From Sulfitobacter dubius (lineage in GTDB: Bacteria > Pseudomonadota > Alphaproteobacteria > Rhodobacterales > Rhodobacteraceae), in contig NZ_FOPG01000001.1 in the NCBI RefSeq assembly GCF_900113435.1, forward strand, positions 1,583,240 through 1,647,239: DNA of 64,000 nt, in the 5' to 3' direction. Of the stretch, positions 1 through 11,660 are shown piece after piece. Under the pieces are notes generated by a model. That model was not told where the DNA came from, searched no databases, and was given only the letters and a program-made list of their open reading frames with translations. Numbering within the stretch: position 1 is the first letter of the stretch; every line of letters begins with the position of its first letter. Made by a program: the position numbers and the translations under genes.

Positions 1-905
1 CGCGAGTCGAACGGTTCAACGACGGCGAGATTTTCGTCGAAGTTTATGAGAACGTGCGCGGTGAGGATATGTTCATCATCCAGCCGACGTCGAACCCGGC
101 GAACGACAACCTGATGGAGCTGATGATCATGGCCGACGCGCTGCGCCGGTCCTCGGCGGCGCGTGTGACGGCCGTTTTGCCCTACTTCGGCTATGCTCGT
201 CAGGACCGCCGCACCAAGGCCCGGACGCCGATCACCGCCAAGATGGTCGCCAACATGCTGACCGGCAGCGGGATCGAACGTATCCTGACGATGGACCTGC
301 ACGCGGCGCAGATTCAGGGCTTCTTCGACATCCCGGTCGACAACCTCTATGCCTCGCCGATCTTCGCACTTGATATCAAGGACGCCTTTAAGGACCAGAT
401 GGACGATCTGATGGTCGTCAGCCCCGATGTGGGCGGCGTGGCCCGTGCGCGTGAACTGGCCAAGCGCATCAACTCCCCGCTCTCGATCGTCGACAAGCGC
501 CGCGAAAAGGCGGGCGAAGTGGCCGAGATGACCGTGATCGGCGACGTGAAAGGCAAGACATGCCTGATCGTGGACGATATCTGCGACACGGCTGGCACGC
601 TCTGCAAAGCCTCCGAAGTGCTGTTGGAGAACGGCGCCAAGGAAGTGCACTCCTACATTACACATGGTGTCATGTCCGGCCCGGCGGTTGAGCGTGTGGC
701 CAATTCAGTCATGAAATCGCTTGTCATCACCGACAGCATCGCGCCGACGCCCGCGGTCAAGAAAGCACCGAACATCCGCATCGTGCCGACGGCACCGATG
801 TTCGCCCAAGCGATCCTGAATATCTGGAACGGCACCTCGGTCTCGTCGCTGTTCGAGGCGGAAACGCTAGGCCCGATCTATGACGGGATGTATACGGCAA
901 GCTAA
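1..905 (+). CDS. prs: Ribose-phosphate pyrophosphokinase, 5'-truncated
   Basis: Makes PRPP from ribose 5-phosphate and ATP for nucleotide, histidine and tryptophan synthesis in the cytosol. The reading frame is open from base 3 at the window edge, so the N-terminus is cut off; a GTG at 54 is internal. About 300 of the usual ~335-340 residues are present. Visible signatures are RFNDGEI at the start, the [12 protein letters not shown] metal/nucleotide segment, the flexible-loop VDKRREK, and the PRPP-binding loop [13 protein letters not shown]. The C-terminus looks complete, ending in TAA. It converges on the lectin gene at 986. Identity is very secure. Confidence 0.97.
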   Translation, partial: RVERFNDGEIFVEVYENVRGEDMFIIQPTSNPANDNLMELMIMADALRRSSAARVTAVLPYFGYARQDRRTKARTPITAKMVANMLTGSGIERILTMDLHAAQIQGFFDIPVDNLYASPIFALDIKDAFKDQMDDLMVVSPDVGGVARARELAKRINSPLSIVDKRREKAGEVAEMTVIGDVKGKTCLIVDDICDTAGTLCKASEVLLENGAKEVHSYITHGVMSGPAVERVANSVMKSLVITDSIAPTPAVKKAPNIRIVPTAPMFAQAILNIWNGTSVSSLFEAETLGPIYDGMYTAS

Positions 906-928
906 GCCGCGAGCTGTGATCTAGGGCT

Positions 929-943
929 GGCCCCAGCGGGGCC
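929..943 (+). terminator. Possible weak terminator after prs
   Basis: GGCCCC (929-934) and GGGGCC (938-943) can form a six-pair GC stem with a three-base loop between prs and the convergent lectin gene. It is followed by a C-rich tract rather than a T run, so it may only assist termination. Confidence 0.3.
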
Positions 944-985
944 GCCCTCCCCCTGCTGGCCGCTTTCCCCGACCGAGCGACGCGT

Positions 986-1336
986 CTAGTCGACGACCCA
1001 GTCGTCATACTCCCCCACCGCGCCAATCGCTGTCCATGCCAAACGCGCCCGTGCAACGCGGGTGTCGCCCCATGTGCGAAACACCATGTCAAAGCCGCTC
1101 TCGGTCACCGCTTCGGCGCCGATATCGGCGCGGGTGACGGTGCTGGCGTCGATGTCCCAAAGCGACATGCTCACCTGAACATGCGGCGGCTCCCGGAAGG
1201 GTTCTGAAAAGCTGATCCGGCGGCGGCGCTCGCGCTGCCCCTCGCCCGTCCACATCGATCCGCCGTCTTCGAACTCGGAAAACAGCATGACATCGCCACT
1301 GTCCACGCCGATGGTATGGCTGCGAAGTCGTTTCAT
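986..1336 (-). CDS. H-type lectin domain protein
   Basis: A small cytosolic-looking protein (116 aa) without signal peptide. The segment from about residue 28 to the end fits an H-type lectin (discoidin-I C-terminal type) beta-sandwich: an early W before GEGQRERRRRISFSEPF, then the PHVQVSMSLWDID strand, and a late FRTWGDTRVARARLAWTAIG strand. The ATG at 1336 was chosen over upstream in-frame codons because those lie inside the terminator region at 1404-1429. It sits just beyond the atp operon on the same strand but behind a terminator, so it is probably transcribed separately. The ligand is unknown. Family call is from fold motifs by eye. Confidence 0.8.
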   Translation of the reverse strand: MKRLRSHTIGVDSGDVMLFSEFEDGGSMWTGEGQRERRRRISFSEPFREPPHVQVSMSLWDIDASTVTRADIGAEAVTESGFDMVFRTWGDTRVARARLAWTAIGAVGEYDDWVVD

Positions 1337-1403
1337 ATCTCGGGCCTGCTTGCATTTAGGGTCACCGCGCAATGATGCCGCAGCAGGGGGAGGCATAAAA
1401 GCA

Positions 1404-1429
1404 AAAAGCCCCGCCGAGGCAGGGCTTTT
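1404..1429 (-). terminator. Rho-independent terminator of the atp operon
   Basis: AAAAGCCC (1404-1411) pairs with GGGCTTTT (1422-1429). Read on the minus strand the stem is followed by a run of five T, directly downstream of the atpC stop. The symmetric T/A flanks mean it could also work on the plus strand. Confidence 0.8.
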
Positions 1430-1446
1430 CACTGATTTTCAAAGCA

Positions 1447-1887
1447 TTACAGGCTGGGCTGTTTGCTCGACAATCCGATGTGATCGCCCACGGCAACCAT
1501 ATCGGCCAGAAGCTTGGCTGCATCATCCACGGGACCGGGCTCGTTTTCCCAGTTGTCCTTGGCGCGGGCGTAGACGGCATGCGCCTCTGCCACCATGCTG
1601 TCCATCTGCTCCTGCGTCATGTCGGCGCGTGCCACGGCACGTTCCGCCAGCACAGACACGCCGCCCTGACCGCCGATTTCGGCGAAACCGCCGGTCACGA
1701 CATATTCGGACGTGCCCTCAGGCCCTTCCACGCGCAGAAGGCCCGGACGCAGGGTGGTGATGGTGGGTGCATGATCGGCCATGGCCGTCATGTCACCCTC
1801 AGTGCCCGGAATCTGCACGGCCGTCACCTGCATCGATGCCAGCCGCCGTTCCGGCGAAACGAGGTCGAATTGCATTGTGTCTGCCAT
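1447..1887 (-). CDS. atpC: ATP synthase F1 epsilon subunit
   Basis: Central-stalk rotor subunit of F1Fo ATP synthase that couples gamma to the c-ring and can restrain ATP hydrolysis. The 146-residue product has the N-terminal beta-barrel pattern ([27 protein letters not shown]) and a C-terminal alpha-helical segment starting near residue 90. It is the last gene of atpHAGDC, 12 bases after atpD, with the ATG at 1887 preceded by an AGGAG-like site. The strong hairpin at 1404-1429 ends the operon. In alphaproteobacteria a separate zeta protein usually acts as the main F1 inhibitor; no such gene is in the window. Confidence 0.95.
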   Translation of the reverse strand: MADTMQFDLVSPERRLASMQVTAVQIPGTEGDMTAMADHAPTITTLRPGLLRVEGPEGTSEYVVTGGFAEIGGQGGVSVLAERAVARADMTQEQMDSMVAEAHAVYARAKDNWENEPGPVDDAAKLLADMVAVGDHIGLSSKQPSL

Positions 1888-1899
1888 TGTCAGCGCTCC

Positions 1900-3342
<1,443 letters not shown>

Positions 3343-4224
3343 TTACAGCGCTTCCGCGCCGGAAATGATTTCGATCAGCTCGTTGGTGATGACAGCCTGA
3401 CGCGAGCGGTTGTACTGGATGGTCAGTTTGTCGATCATCTCACCCGCGTTGCGTGTGGCGTTGTCCATCGCCGACATACGCGCACCCTGCTCGGACGCGC
3501 CATTCTCCAGCAGAGCCGAGAAGATCGCCGTGGCGACCCCGCGCGGCAGAAGGTCGGCCAAGACCGCCTCTTCGCTGGGTTCATAGTCGAACAATGTGGA
3601 CGCACCGCTGTCTTCGCCGTCTTCGGCGTCGAATTTGGCGGGGATGATCTGCTGCGCCGTCGGCGTCTGCATGACCACATTCACGAACTTCGCATAGAAG
3701 ATCGTTGCCACGTCAAATTCGCCCGCGTCAAAGCGGTTCAGCACGTCCTGCGCGATCTTCTGCGCATCACCATAGCCGATCTTTTTGACTTCGCTGAGGT
3801 CAACATGACCGACCAGATGGTCGCCCAAGTCACGCCGCAGCGCATCACGGCCTTTCTTGCCAACGGTGAGGATTTTCACCTCTTTGCCCTGGGCCAGCAA
3901 GTCACGCGCATGGGCTTTCGCCTTTTTTGCGATGTTGCTGTTGAAGCCGCCGCACAGCCCGCGTTCGGCGGTCATGACCACCAGCAGATGCACTTTGTCT
4001 TCACCCGTGCCGCTGAGCAGCTTGGGCGCGCTGTCGGAACCGCCAACGCTGGCCGCGAGCCCTGCCATCACGGCATTGAACCGCTCCGTATAGGGACGCG
4101 AAGCCTCGGCAGCCTCCTGCGCGCGGCGAAGCTTCGCCGCGGCAACCATTTGCATGGCCTTGGTGATCTTGCGGGTCGATTTGACCGACGCGATCCTGTT
4201 CTTCAGGTCCTTGAGATTTGGCAT
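3343..4224 (-). CDS. atpG: ATP synthase F1 gamma subunit
   Basis: Rotating central shaft of F1. The 293 residues start with the basic helix [20 protein letters not shown] and end with the conserved C-terminal helix [19 protein letters not shown]; these two helices form the coiled coil inside the alpha3beta3 ring. The middle Rossmann-like domain includes [16 protein letters not shown]. The gene starts 15 bases after the atpA stop. A stretch rich in Asp, Ser and Gly around residues 190-205 looks like a surface loop, as in relatives. Confidence 0.97.
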   Translation of the reverse strand: MPNLKDLKNRIASVKSTRKITKAMQMVAAAKLRRAQEAAEASRPYTERFNAVMAGLAASVGGSDSAPKLLSGTGEDKVHLLVVMTAERGLCGGFNSNIAKKAKAHARDLLAQGKEVKILTVGKKGRDALRRDLGDHLVGHVDLSEVKKIGYGDAQKIAQDVLNRFDAGEFDVATIFYAKFVNVVMQTPTAQQIIPAKFDAEDGEDSGASTLFDYEPSEEAVLADLLPRGVATAIFSALLENGASEQGARMSAMDNATRNAGEMIDKLTIQYNRSRQAVITNELIEIISGAEAL

Positions 4225-4239
4225 TGCCTTATCTCCCGT

Positions 4240-5778
4240 TTAAGCGAAGTCGGCGGCGAAACCGTCAATGGCGGCTTTGATCTTCTCTTCCAACTCGCCT
4301 TTGACCTTGCGGTCATTGTTGGTGATGTCCTTGAGAAGGTCGTCGTGCTTGCTGCGCAGATGCGCCAGCAGGCCTGCCTCGAAACGGCCAACCTCCGACA
4401 CGTCCACCTTGTCGAGATAGCCGTGTGTACCGGCGTAGATCACGCAGACGATTTCCGAGTTGGTCAGCGGCGCGTACTGCGGCTGCTTCATCAGTTCGGT
4501 CAGACGCGCACCACGGTTCAGCAACTGCTGGGTCGCGGCGTCGAGGTCGGAGCCGAACTGAGCGAAGGCCGCCATCTCGCGGTACTGAGCCAGCGACAGT
4601 TTCACCGGGCCAGCCACGCTCGACATCGCCTTGGTCTGAGCCGAGGAGCCAACGCGCGAAACTGACAGACCGGTGTTCACGGCAGGACGGATACCTTGGT
4701 AGAACAATTCGGTCTCAAGGAAGATCTGACCGTCGGTGATCGAGATCACGTTGGTCGGAATAAACGCGGATACGTCGCCACCTTGGGTCTCGATGATCGG
4801 CAGAGCCGTCAGCGAGCCGTTGCCAGCCTCGTCACCCAGCTTCGCGGAACGCTCAAGCAGGCGGGAGTGGAGGTAGAAAACGTCGCCCGGGTAAGCTTCA
4901 CGGCCCGGTGGGCGGCGCAGCAGCAGGGACATCTGACGGTAGGACACAGCCTGCTTGGAGAGGTCATCATAGATGATCAGGGCGTGACGGCCATTGTCGC
5001 GGAAGTGCTCTGCCATCGCGGTCGCGGCATAGGGCGCGAGGAACTGCATCGGCGCAGGCTCGGACGCGGTCGCGGCCACAACGATGGAGTAGTCGATCGC
5101 GCCGGTTTCTTCGAGCTTTTTCACAAGCTGAGCAACGGTCGAACGCTTCTGGCCGATGGCGACATACACGCAGTACATCTTCTTGCCTTCGTCGTCGCCA
5201 GCAGCAGCGTTCACCTGCGCTTGGTTCAGCATCGCGTCGAGGGCGACAGCTGTTTTACCGGTCTGACGGTCACCAATGATCAGCTCACGCTGGCCACGGC
5301 CGATTGGGATCATCGCGTCAACGGACTTGAGACCAGTTGCCATCGGCTCATGCACCGATTTACGCGGGATGATGCCTGGCGCTTTGACGTCGGCGATGCC
5401 GCGCTTGGTGGCGCCAATGGGGCCTTTGCCGTCAATGGGGTTGCCCAGACCGTCAACAACGCGGCCCAGCAGTTCGTCACCGATTGGCACGTCCACGATG
5501 GAGTTGGTGCGCTTGACGGTGTCGCCTTCTTTGATGTCACGGTCGGAACCGAAGATAACAACACCAACGTTGTCGGCTTCGAGGTTCAGGGCCATGCCCT
5601 GAATGCCGCCGGGGAATTCGACCATTTCACCGGCCTGAACGTTGTCCAAACCGTAGACGCGGGCGATACCGTCACCGACGGAGAGAACGCGACCCACTTC
5701 GGCCACTTCGGTTTCCTGACCGAAATCCTTGATCTGGTCTTTCAGGATCGCAGAAATCTCTGCTGCTTGGATACCCAT
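4240..5778 (-). CDS. atpA: ATP synthase F1 alpha subunit
   Basis: Non-catalytic nucleotide-binding subunit of F1. Full length at 512 residues with the P-loop GDRQTGKT near residue 170, an [13 protein letters not shown] segment and the C-terminal helical bundle. Its ATG at 5776-5778 follows the atpH stop (5779-5781) with no intervening base, which favours translational coupling. It begins [19 protein letters not shown], the usual membrane-distal N-terminal segment that contacts delta. Confidence 0.98.
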   Translation of the reverse strand: MGIQAAEISAILKDQIKDFGQETEVAEVGRVLSVGDGIARVYGLDNVQAGEMVEFPGGIQGMALNLEADNVGVVIFGSDRDIKEGDTVKRTNSIVDVPIGDELLGRVVDGLGNPIDGKGPIGATKRGIADVKAPGIIPRKSVHEPMATGLKSVDAMIPIGRGQRELIIGDRQTGKTAVALDAMLNQAQVNAAAGDDEGKKMYCVYVAIGQKRSTVAQLVKKLEETGAIDYSIVVAATASEPAPMQFLAPYAATAMAEHFRDNGRHALIIYDDLSKQAVSYRQMSLLLRRPPGREAYPGDVFYLHSRLLERSAKLGDEAGNGSLTALPIIETQGGDVSAFIPTNVISITDGQIFLETELFYQGIRPAVNTGLSVSRVGSSAQTKAMSSVAGPVKLSLAQYREMAAFAQFGSDLDAATQQLLNRGARLTELMKQPQYAPLTNSEIVCVIYAGTHGYLDKVDVSEVGRFEAGLLAHLRSKHDDLLKDITNNDRKVKGELEEKIKAAIDGFAADFA

Positions 5779-6357
5779 TTATCCGACCTCTTTCATTACA
5801 TTCTGGAGGGAATTGAGCTTGGAACGGATCGACGTATCGATCATTTTCGAGCCCACTTTGACGACAAGACCGCCGATGAGGCTTTCATCAACGGTCGCAT
5901 GAAGTGATACTTTTTTGCCGGTGGAGGCATTGAGCGACTTGGTCAGCTTGTCCGACTGCGTCTTGGTCAGCGCCTTGGCCGTGGTGACGTCAGCGGTGAT
6001 CTCGCCTTTGGCTTCGGCAATCGTTTCGCGCAGCGCTTTAACCAGCGCGGGCAGCACAAACAGACGACGCTTTTGCGCCATCAGCGCCAGCGTGCTCGCC
6101 ATGGTCTTGGTCAGGCCCATTTTGTCGGCCAGCACTTTGATCGCCTGCGCCTGCTGTTCGCGCGTATAAAGCGGCGAAGTGATCAGGCGCTGAAAGTCAT
6201 CGCTGTCGGTCAAGGCCGCTTCAAGCGCGGCAAGATCGCCCTCGATGGCATCGACCTGATTGGCCTCGCGGGCCAGATCATACACGGCTGTCGCATAACG
6301 TTCCGCGATGCCGGTGGAAATGGAAGCAGGTTCGGACACGTCCATCCTCTCGTTCAA
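5779..6357 (-). CDS. atpH: ATP synthase F1 delta subunit
   Basis: Peripheral stalk subunit (OSCP homologue) that anchors F1 to the b subunits. At 192 residues it is typical for the family, with the N-terminal six-helix domain (IAERYATAVYDLAREANQ) and a C-terminal GGLVVKVGSKMIDTSIRSKLNSL segment, which is the family signature. The start at 6357 could instead be the second Met at residue 5; both are in frame. It is the first gene of the F1 operon. The Fo genes (atpIBEF) are absent here, as is common in alphaproteobacteria. Confidence 0.95.
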   Translation of the reverse strand: MNERMDVSEPASISTGIAERYATAVYDLAREANQVDAIEGDLAALEAALTDSDDFQRLITSPLYTREQQAQAIKVLADKMGLTKTMASTLALMAQKRRLFVLPALVKALRETIAEAKGEITADVTTAKALTKTQSDKLTKSLNASTGKKVSLHATVDESLIGGLVVKVGSKMIDTSIRSKLNSLQNVMKEVG

Positions 6358-6437
6358 TAAGCGCCGGATATGCGAAGATGTCGCGTCACCAGCAGTTGGC
6401 GCGGCTTGAAGTTACCCAAGACGTCTAAATCAGGGGC

Positions 6438-6466
6438 GATGTAGCAGACAGGTTCACGCCCGGCAA
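6438..6466 (-). promoter_or_regulatory. Candidate atp operon promoter
   Basis: On the minus strand TTGCCG (6461-6466) and TACATC (6438-6443) are separated by 17 bases and lie about 80 bases before atpH. Match to the -35/-10 consensus is partial; other AT-rich sites such as TATACT nearby could serve instead. Confidence 0.3.
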
Positions 6467-6543
6467 CACAGTATAGGCAGGTAATGTCCCGGCGTGCTGT
6501 AATATTGCAAGGGCTGCGGCCTGTCGCGGCTCTTTGCCGCAGA

Positions 6544-6571
6544 AAAATGCGGGCTTTATGGTCAAACCCGC
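6544..6571 (-). terminator. Terminator of the methyltransferase gene
   Basis: On the minus strand GCGGGTTT pairs with AAA-CCCGC (one bulged base) around loop GACCAT and is followed by ATTTTT. It lies 55 bases beyond the stop of the gene at 6626-7372 and separates it from the atp operon. Confidence 0.7.
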
Positions 6572-6625
6572 GCAGCGTGGGCGAATCCTCGGGACCAAGC
6601 GGCACTTGCTTCAAGTCTGCAAGAC

Positions 6626-7372
6626 TTAGACCGGCTTAGCCTGCGGCTCGCCGATCCCCTCTAGCACGCCAATGGCGCGTCGCGCGGGGCTGCGTTGCGG
6701 GCGACCGCGCGGCGGATAGACCAGTTTCGTTGCCTCCACCATGATTGCCCCTCCGCCCATCATGGTCGGCATCTGGCGACCGATCTTTTCAAACAAGGGC
6801 GCTGATTTCATCCAGATTCGCTGCTGTGAGGGGAATTGGAACAACGCCCCAAGGTGCCGCTCGGGAAGAAATTGATGCTTGCGCAGTTGCGTTTCTAACT
6901 GGCCCGGCGAATAGGGCCGCCCATAGCCGAATGGCGTGCGGTCCCGCCGCGCCCACATGCCCGCACGGCTTGGCACGATGAAAAGCGCCTTGCCCCCCGG
7001 CCCCAGTACGCGCCAGCATTCATCAAGTAGTTCACTGGGCCGCTCCGAGGTCTCAAGCCCATGCATCAACACCAGCTTATCCACCGCCCCCGTCTCTACC
7101 GGCCAAAGCGTCTCTTCGGTCAGGACCGAGGTATTGGGCATCCCCGCAGGCCAAGGCATCACGCCCTGCGGGCCGGGCATCAACACCATTACGCGCCGGG
7201 CATCGGCCAGATAGGGCCGCAGCAGGGGTGCCGCAAAGCCAAAGCCCACGACGGTTTGCCCCTTCGCCTCGGGCCACAACTCCAACAACCGTCCGCGTAA
7301 GGATTTCTGCGCCGCACGTCCCAACGCGCTGCGATAATAGAAATTGCGCAGATCCTGTACATCAAGATGCAT
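6626..7372 (-). CDS. Class I SAM-dependent methyltransferase domain protein
   Basis: A 248-residue cytosolic protein. The segment [15 protein letters not shown] near residue 42 corresponds to the SAM-binding loop in a degenerate form (GFGFA instead of GxGxG). [20 protein letters not shown] followed by [19 protein letters not shown] is the typical post-I/motif III stretch of a UbiE/COQ5-like or methyltransferase-11 domain. The C-terminal 40 residues are basic and proline-rich. It is divergent from gloB, 63 bases away. In many Rhodobacteraceae this gene sits beside gloB, but the substrate is not known to me. Methyl transfer itself is inferred. Confidence 0.75.
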   Translation of the reverse strand: MHLDVQDLRNFYYRSALGRAAQKSLRGRLLELWPEAKGQTVVGFGFAAPLLRPYLADARRVMVLMPGPQGVMPWPAGMPNTSVLTEETLWPVETGAVDKLVLMHGLETSERPSELLDECWRVLGPGGKALFIVPSRAGMWARRDRTPFGYGRPYSPGQLETQLRKHQFLPERHLGALFQFPSQQRIWMKSAPLFEKIGRQMPTMMGGGAIMVEATKLVYPPRGRPQRSPARRAIGVLEGIGEPQAKPV

Positions 7373-7435
7373 TGCAGCCCGCCTTGGTGAGTGTCACTCT
7401 GACTTCAGCATAACAACACAGCGAGGTAAGACGCC

Positions 7436-8203
7436 ATGGCCTTTGATCTGGTCACGATTCCCTGTCTGTCAGACAATTACGCTTTCCTGCTGCGCGATCA
7501 TGACAGCGGCGCTGTGGCGCTGATCGATGTACCCGAAGCCGCCCCGATCATGGCAGAGCTTGATCGCCGTGGCTGGACGCTGAGCCAAGTCTGGCTGACC
7601 CACCATCACCCCGACCATGTCCAAGGGCTGGCCGAGGTGCTGACCCGCTTCCCCGCCGAGGTGATCGGGGCCAAGGCCGATGCTCACCGCCTGCCCCCGC
7701 TAGACCGCGACGTGGCAGAGGGCGACACCGTTGAACTTGGCGCGCTAAAGGCTGAGGTGCTGGATGTTTCAGGCCACACCATCGGCCATATCGCCTTTCA
7801 TGTGCCCAAGGCCAAGGCGGCCTTCACCGCCGACAGCCTCATGGCGCTTGGCTGCGGTCGTCTCTTCGAAGGCACGCCCGCGCAGATGTGGGACAGTTTA
7901 CAAAAGCTGGCCGCCCTGCCCGGCGACACGACGATCTGCTCCGGCCATGAATACACCGCCGCCAACGCAAAATTCGCGCTGACCGTTGATCCGCAGAACC
8001 CGGCGCTTATATCAAGGGCCAAGGACATCGACAGCACCCGCGCCAGGGGGCAGCCGACCGTCCCCTCGCCGCTTTCACTGGAACTAGAAACCAATCCCTT
8101 CCTGCGCCCTGCCGACCCGGCCATTCGCGCGACATTGGGGATGCCAGACGCCACCGACACGGAAGTGTTCACTGAAATCCGCAAGCGAAAAGACCAGTTC
8201 TGA
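7436..8203 (+). CDS. gloB: Hydroxyacylglutathione hydrolase (glyoxalase II)
   Basis: Hydrolyses S-lactoylglutathione to lactate and glutathione, the second step of methylglyoxal detoxification. The 255-residue protein carries the metallo-beta-lactamase motif THHHPDHVQG near residue 56, the SGHTIGHI ligand, FTADSLMALGCGRLFEG with the bridging Asp, and the late SGHEYTAANAKFAL segment that recognises glutathione. Length and motif order match GloB rather than general MBL hydrolases. The ATG at 7436 gives the usual MAFDLVTIPCLSDNYAFLL start. A glyoxalase-I-like gene lies at 55663. Confidence 0.95.
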   Translation: MAFDLVTIPCLSDNYAFLLRDHDSGAVALIDVPEAAPIMAELDRRGWTLSQVWLTHHHPDHVQGLAEVLTRFPAEVIGAKADAHRLPPLDRDVAEGDTVELGALKAEVLDVSGHTIGHIAFHVPKAKAAFTADSLMALGCGRLFEGTPAQMWDSLQKLAALPGDTTICSGHEYTAANAKFALTVDPQNPALISRAKDIDSTRARGQPTVPSPLSLELETNPFLRPADPAIRATLGMPDATDTEVFTEIRKRKDQF

Positions 8204-8250
8204 TTGCCTGCAATCATGGCCCAAAGTCCCCGGTCACGCGAAATGTGACC
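8201..8250 (+). other. Two dyads after gloB
   Basis: TGATTGC-CT-GCAATCA (8201-8216) overlaps the gloB stop, and GGTCAC/GTGACC (8232-8250) follows. Neither is followed by a T run. They may stabilise the gloB mRNA end or bind a regulator of clpA; a TAATAC/TACTAT AT-rich stretch at 8299-8307 could be the clpA -10 but no good -35 was found. Confidence 0.3.
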
Positions 8251-8378
8251 GATTCGGACCAGAATCTTCTTGAAGATGGGCGATGATCAACCAAACTCTA
8301 ATACTATGAGGCCATGGTCGGACCGGGCTCTGAGACATCTCAGCACCTCACCGACCCCGATCGAAAAGGAGCACGCCC

Positions 8379-10700
8379 GTGCCTTCATTCTCGACTACAC
8401 TTGAGCAGGCAATCCACGCGGCCCTCGCGCTGGCCAATGCCCGCCGCCATGAATTCGCAACGCTGGAACACCTGCTGTTGGCGCTGCTTGATGAACCTGA
8501 CGCGGTTCAGGTGATGAAAGCCTGTTCGGTCGACGTCTCTGATCTGCGCGACACGCTGGTTGAGTTTGTCGATGATGACCTTAGCAATCTGGTCACCGAC
8601 ATCGATGGTTCTGAGGCCGTGCCGACTGCCGCATTCCAACGCGTGATCCAACGCGCCGCAATCCACGTGCAATCTTCGGGCCGGACCGAAGTGACCGGGG
8701 CCAATGTGCTGGTCGCGATATTTGCCGAACGGGAAAGCAACGCCGCCTACTTCCTGCAAGAGCAGGACATGACCCGGTATGACGCGGTGAACTTCATTGC
8801 CCATGGCGTCGCCAAAGATCCGGCTTACGGCGAAGCACGCCCCGTGAGCGGCGCACCAGAGCATGAAGAAGAGGCCCAAGGCGTCACCGACGGTGACAAG
8901 AAAGAATCCGCGCTGGCCAAATACTGCGTGGACCTCAACGCCAAATCGCGCGAAGGCGATATCGACCCGCTGATCGGCCGCGAGAGCGAAGTTGAGCGCT
9001 GCATTCAAGTGCTCTGCCGTCGGCGCAAGAACAACCCGCTTCTGGTGGGTGATCCGGGCGTTGGGAAAACCGCCATTGCCGAAGGTTTGGCACGTAAGAT
9101 CGTTGCAGGTGAAACGCCAGAGGTTCTGGAAAACACCACGATCTACTCCCTCGATATGGGCGCGTTGCTGGCCGGCACCCGCTATCGCGGTGACTTTGAG
9201 GAGCGTCTCAAAGCGGTCGTGACTGAGCTGGAAGAGCATAAAGACGCGGTGCTGTTCATCGACGAGATCCACACCGTGATCGGTGCCGGGGCCACCTCGG
9301 GCGGCGCGATGGATGCCTCCAACCTACTGAAGCCTGCGCTTCAGGGTGGCAAACTGCGCACCATGGGCTCCACGACTTATAAGGAGTTCCGCCAGCACTT
9401 TGAGAAGGACCGCGCGCTGAGCCGCCGTTTCCAGAAGATCGACGTGAGCGAGCCTTCGGTTGAAGACGCCACCAAGATCCTTAAGGGTCTGAAGCCTTAC
9501 TTTGAGGAGCATCACAGCGTCAAATACACGGCCGATGCGATCAAAACTTCGGTGGAATTGGCACATCGCTACATCAATGATCGCAAGCTGCCTGACAGTG
9601 CGATCGACGTGATCGACGAAGCTGGTGCCGCCCAGCATCTCGTGGCCGCCTCCAAGCGGCGCAAGACCATCGGCACCAAAGAGGTCGAAGCTGTCGTTGC
9701 CAAGATCGCCCGCATTCCGCCAAAGAACGTCAGCAAAGACGATGTGGTGGTGCTGAAGGATCTGGAAAGCTCGCTCAAGCGGGTGGTCTTTGGTCAGGAC
9801 GACGCAATCGTCGCGCTGTCGTCGGCGATCAAACTCTCGCGGGCTGGCCTGCGCGAGCCGGACAAACCCATCGGCAACTACCTCTTCGCCGGGCCAACCG
9901 GTGTGGGTAAAACCGAGGTCGCCAAGCAACTGGCCGACACCCTTGGCGTGGAACTCCTGCGTTTCGACATGTCGGAGTATATGGAGAAACACGCGGTCAG
10001 CCGTCTGATCGGTGCCCCTCCGGGCTATGTCGGTTTTGACCAGGGTGGCATGCTGACCGATGGCGTCGACCAGCATCCGCACTGCGTGCTGCTGCTCGAC
10101 GAGATGGAGAAGGCGCATCCGGATGTCTACAACATCCTGTTGCAGGTGATGGACCACGGCAAGCTGACAGATCATAATGGCCGCACGGTGGATTTCCGCA
10201 ATGTGGTGCTGATCATGACCTCCAACGCCGGGGCTTCCGAGCAGGCGAAAGAGGCTGTGGGCTTCGGCCGCGAACGTCGCACCGGTGAAGATACCGCCGC
10301 GATCGAGCGGACCTTCACGCCGGAGTTCCGCAACCGTCTCGACGCTGTCATCAGCTTCGCGCCGCTGCCAAAGTCGGTGATCCTGCGGGTGGTCGAAAAG
10401 TTCGTGCTGCAACTCGAAGCGCAGCTGATGGATCGCAACGTGACCATCGAACTGTCGAAGAAGGCCGCCGAATGGCTCGCCGACAAGGGCTACGACGACA
10501 AGATGGGCGCACGCCCCTTGGGTCGCGTGATCCAAGAGCACATCAAGAAGCCGTTGGCCGAAGAACTGCTGTTCGGCAAGCTCGCCAAAGGCGGTGTGGT
10601 CAAGGTGGGTGCCAAGAAGGGCGAGTTGACACTCGAAGTTCTGGGCGTTGAAAGCAAGCGCCTGTCAGGTGATCGGCCTCCCTTGTTGACCGCAGAATGA
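8379..10700 (+). CDS. clpA: ATP-dependent Clp protease ATP-binding subunit ClpA
   Basis: AAA+ unfoldase that feeds N-end-rule and other substrates to ClpP. The 773 residues comprise the Clp-N double repeat (1-145), the first AAA domain with [17 protein letters not shown] near residue 225 and [25 protein letters not shown], and the second with [16 protein letters not shown] near 510 and [10 protein letters not shown]. There is no ClpB-type middle coiled coil, so it is ClpA. The ClpP-binding loop reads VGF where E. coli has IGL. The start is GTG at 8379, supported by AAAAGGAG at 8364-8371. The adaptor gene clpS, often adjacent, is not here. The stop overlaps the next gene by 4 bases. Confidence 0.95.
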   Translation: MPSFSTTLEQAIHAALALANARRHEFATLEHLLLALLDEPDAVQVMKACSVDVSDLRDTLVEFVDDDLSNLVTDIDGSEAVPTAAFQRVIQRAAIHVQSSGRTEVTGANVLVAIFAERESNAAYFLQEQDMTRYDAVNFIAHGVAKDPAYGEARPVSGAPEHEEEAQGVTDGDKKESALAKYCVDLNAKSREGDIDPLIGRESEVERCIQVLCRRRKNNPLLVGDPGVGKTAIAEGLARKIVAGETPEVLENTTIYSLDMGALLAGTRYRGDFEERLKAVVTELEEHKDAVLFIDEIHTVIGAGATSGGAMDASNLLKPALQGGKLRTMGSTTYKEFRQHFEKDRALSRRFQKIDVSEPSVEDATKILKGLKPYFEEHHSVKYTADAIKTSVELAHRYINDRKLPDSAIDVIDEAGAAQHLVAASKRRKTIGTKEVEAVVAKIARIPPKNVSKDDVVVLKDLESSLKRVVFGQDDAIVALSSAIKLSRAGLREPDKPIGNYLFAGPTGVGKTEVAKQLADTLGVELLRFDMSEYMEKHAVSRLIGAPPGYVGFDQGGMLTDGVDQHPHCVLLLDEMEKAHPDVYNILLQVMDHGKLTDHNGRTVDFRNVVLIMTSNAGASEQAKEAVGFGRERRTGEDTAAIERTFTPEFRNRLDAVISFAPLPKSVILRVVEKFVLQLEAQLMDRNVTIELSKKAAEWLADKGYDDKMGARPLGRVIQEHIKKPLAEELLFGKLAKGGVVKVGAKKGELTLEVLGVESKRLSGDRPPLLTAE

Positions 10701-11647
10701 TCCTCAGGGCCGCTCTGGCCCTGACCCTCTCCTCCGCTGGCCCCGCGCTGGCGGAGGACTTGCAATTGGCCTTTCCGCTTGATTGCACCCTTGGGCAGGA
10801 TTGCCACATCCAACAATATATGGACCGTGACCCCAGCAGTGCCGCGCAGGATTACCGCTGTTCAGGGCTGACCTATGACGGGCACAAAGGCACCGACTTT
10901 GCCCTGCCCGATCGTGCTGCGATGGCCGCAGGTGTAACGGTCCGCGCAGCGGCAGGCGGTGTGGTCAAAGGTCTGCGCGACGGTATGCAAGACAATGCGC
11001 CACTTAGCGAAGTGCGGGGGCGCGAGTGCGGCAATGGCGCGGTAATCGACAACGGTAACGGGTGGGAAACGCAGTATTGCCACCTAAAGCGCGGCTCCCT
11101 ACGCGTTACCGACGGTCAGAAAATATCCGAAGGTGATGTCATTGGGCAGGTCGGTCAATCCGGCAAAGCCGCCTTCCCCCATCTGCATCTCTCACTACGG
11201 CACAACGGCCAACCTGTTGATCCTTTTGATCCCAAAGGCAGCGACTGCACGACCGTGCCCTCCGACACCCTTTGGCAAGACACCCCGCCCTACCGCGCCG
11301 GTGGGTTGATCGCGGTGGGATTCGCAGACCACGTGCCCAGCTATGCGGCCATCAAAGCAGGCGATGCCGGGCGCGACACCCTCTCCCCAGATGCACCTGC
11401 CATGGTGATCTATGGCTATAGCTACGGCACGCAAAAGGATGATGTTTTGCGGCTAAGCCTTTCAGGCCCAAACGGTGTGGTGATTGAAAAAGACGTGATA
11501 ATGGACAAGCCCCAAGCGCAGTCCTTTCGCGCCATCGGTAAACGCATGTCCCGGCAGTGGTCACCGGGTCGCTATACTGGCACAGTGGTCCTGCTCCGTT
11601 CGGGCCGTGTCATTGACGAAAAACATGGGTCCGTAACCGTTCAGTAA
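10697..11647 (+). CDS. Secreted M23-family (LytM) metallopeptidase
   Basis: Predicted periplasmic peptidoglycan endopeptidase or a LytM regulator. The 316 residues begin with a signal peptide ([19 protein letters not shown], cut before E). The LytM core shows HKGTDFALP (first zinc ligands H and D) and AFPHLHLSLR (HxH), so the metal site looks complete and catalysis is plausible. The last 100 residues form a separate beta-rich domain. Several Cys (CTLGQDC, YRCSG, ECGNG, QYCHL) may form disulfides. ATG at 10697 overlaps the clpA stop by 4 bases, so the two are translationally coupled, an unexpected pairing of a cytosolic unfoldase with a cell-wall enzyme. Confidence 0.88.
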   Translation: MILRAALALTLSSAGPALAEDLQLAFPLDCTLGQDCHIQQYMDRDPSSAAQDYRCSGLTYDGHKGTDFALPDRAAMAAGVTVRAAAGGVVKGLRDGMQDNAPLSEVRGRECGNGAVIDNGNGWETQYCHLKRGSLRVTDGQKISEGDVIGQVGQSGKAAFPHLHLSLRHNGQPVDPFDPKGSDCTTVPSDTLWQDTPPYRAGGLIAVGFADHVPSYAAIKAGDAGRDTLSPDAPAMVIYGYSYGTQKDDVLRLSLSGPNGVVIEKDVIMDKPQAQSFRAIGKRMSRQWSPGRYTGTVVLLRSGRVIDEKHGSVTVQ

Positions 11648-11660
11648 TCCCCCGGCAGTA

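Noticed and set aside
6354..6614. An 86-codon minus-strand frame between the methyltransferase gene and atpH
   Set aside because: It would contain the terminator at 6544-6571 and the probable atp promoter, lacks a ribosome site and resembles no family.
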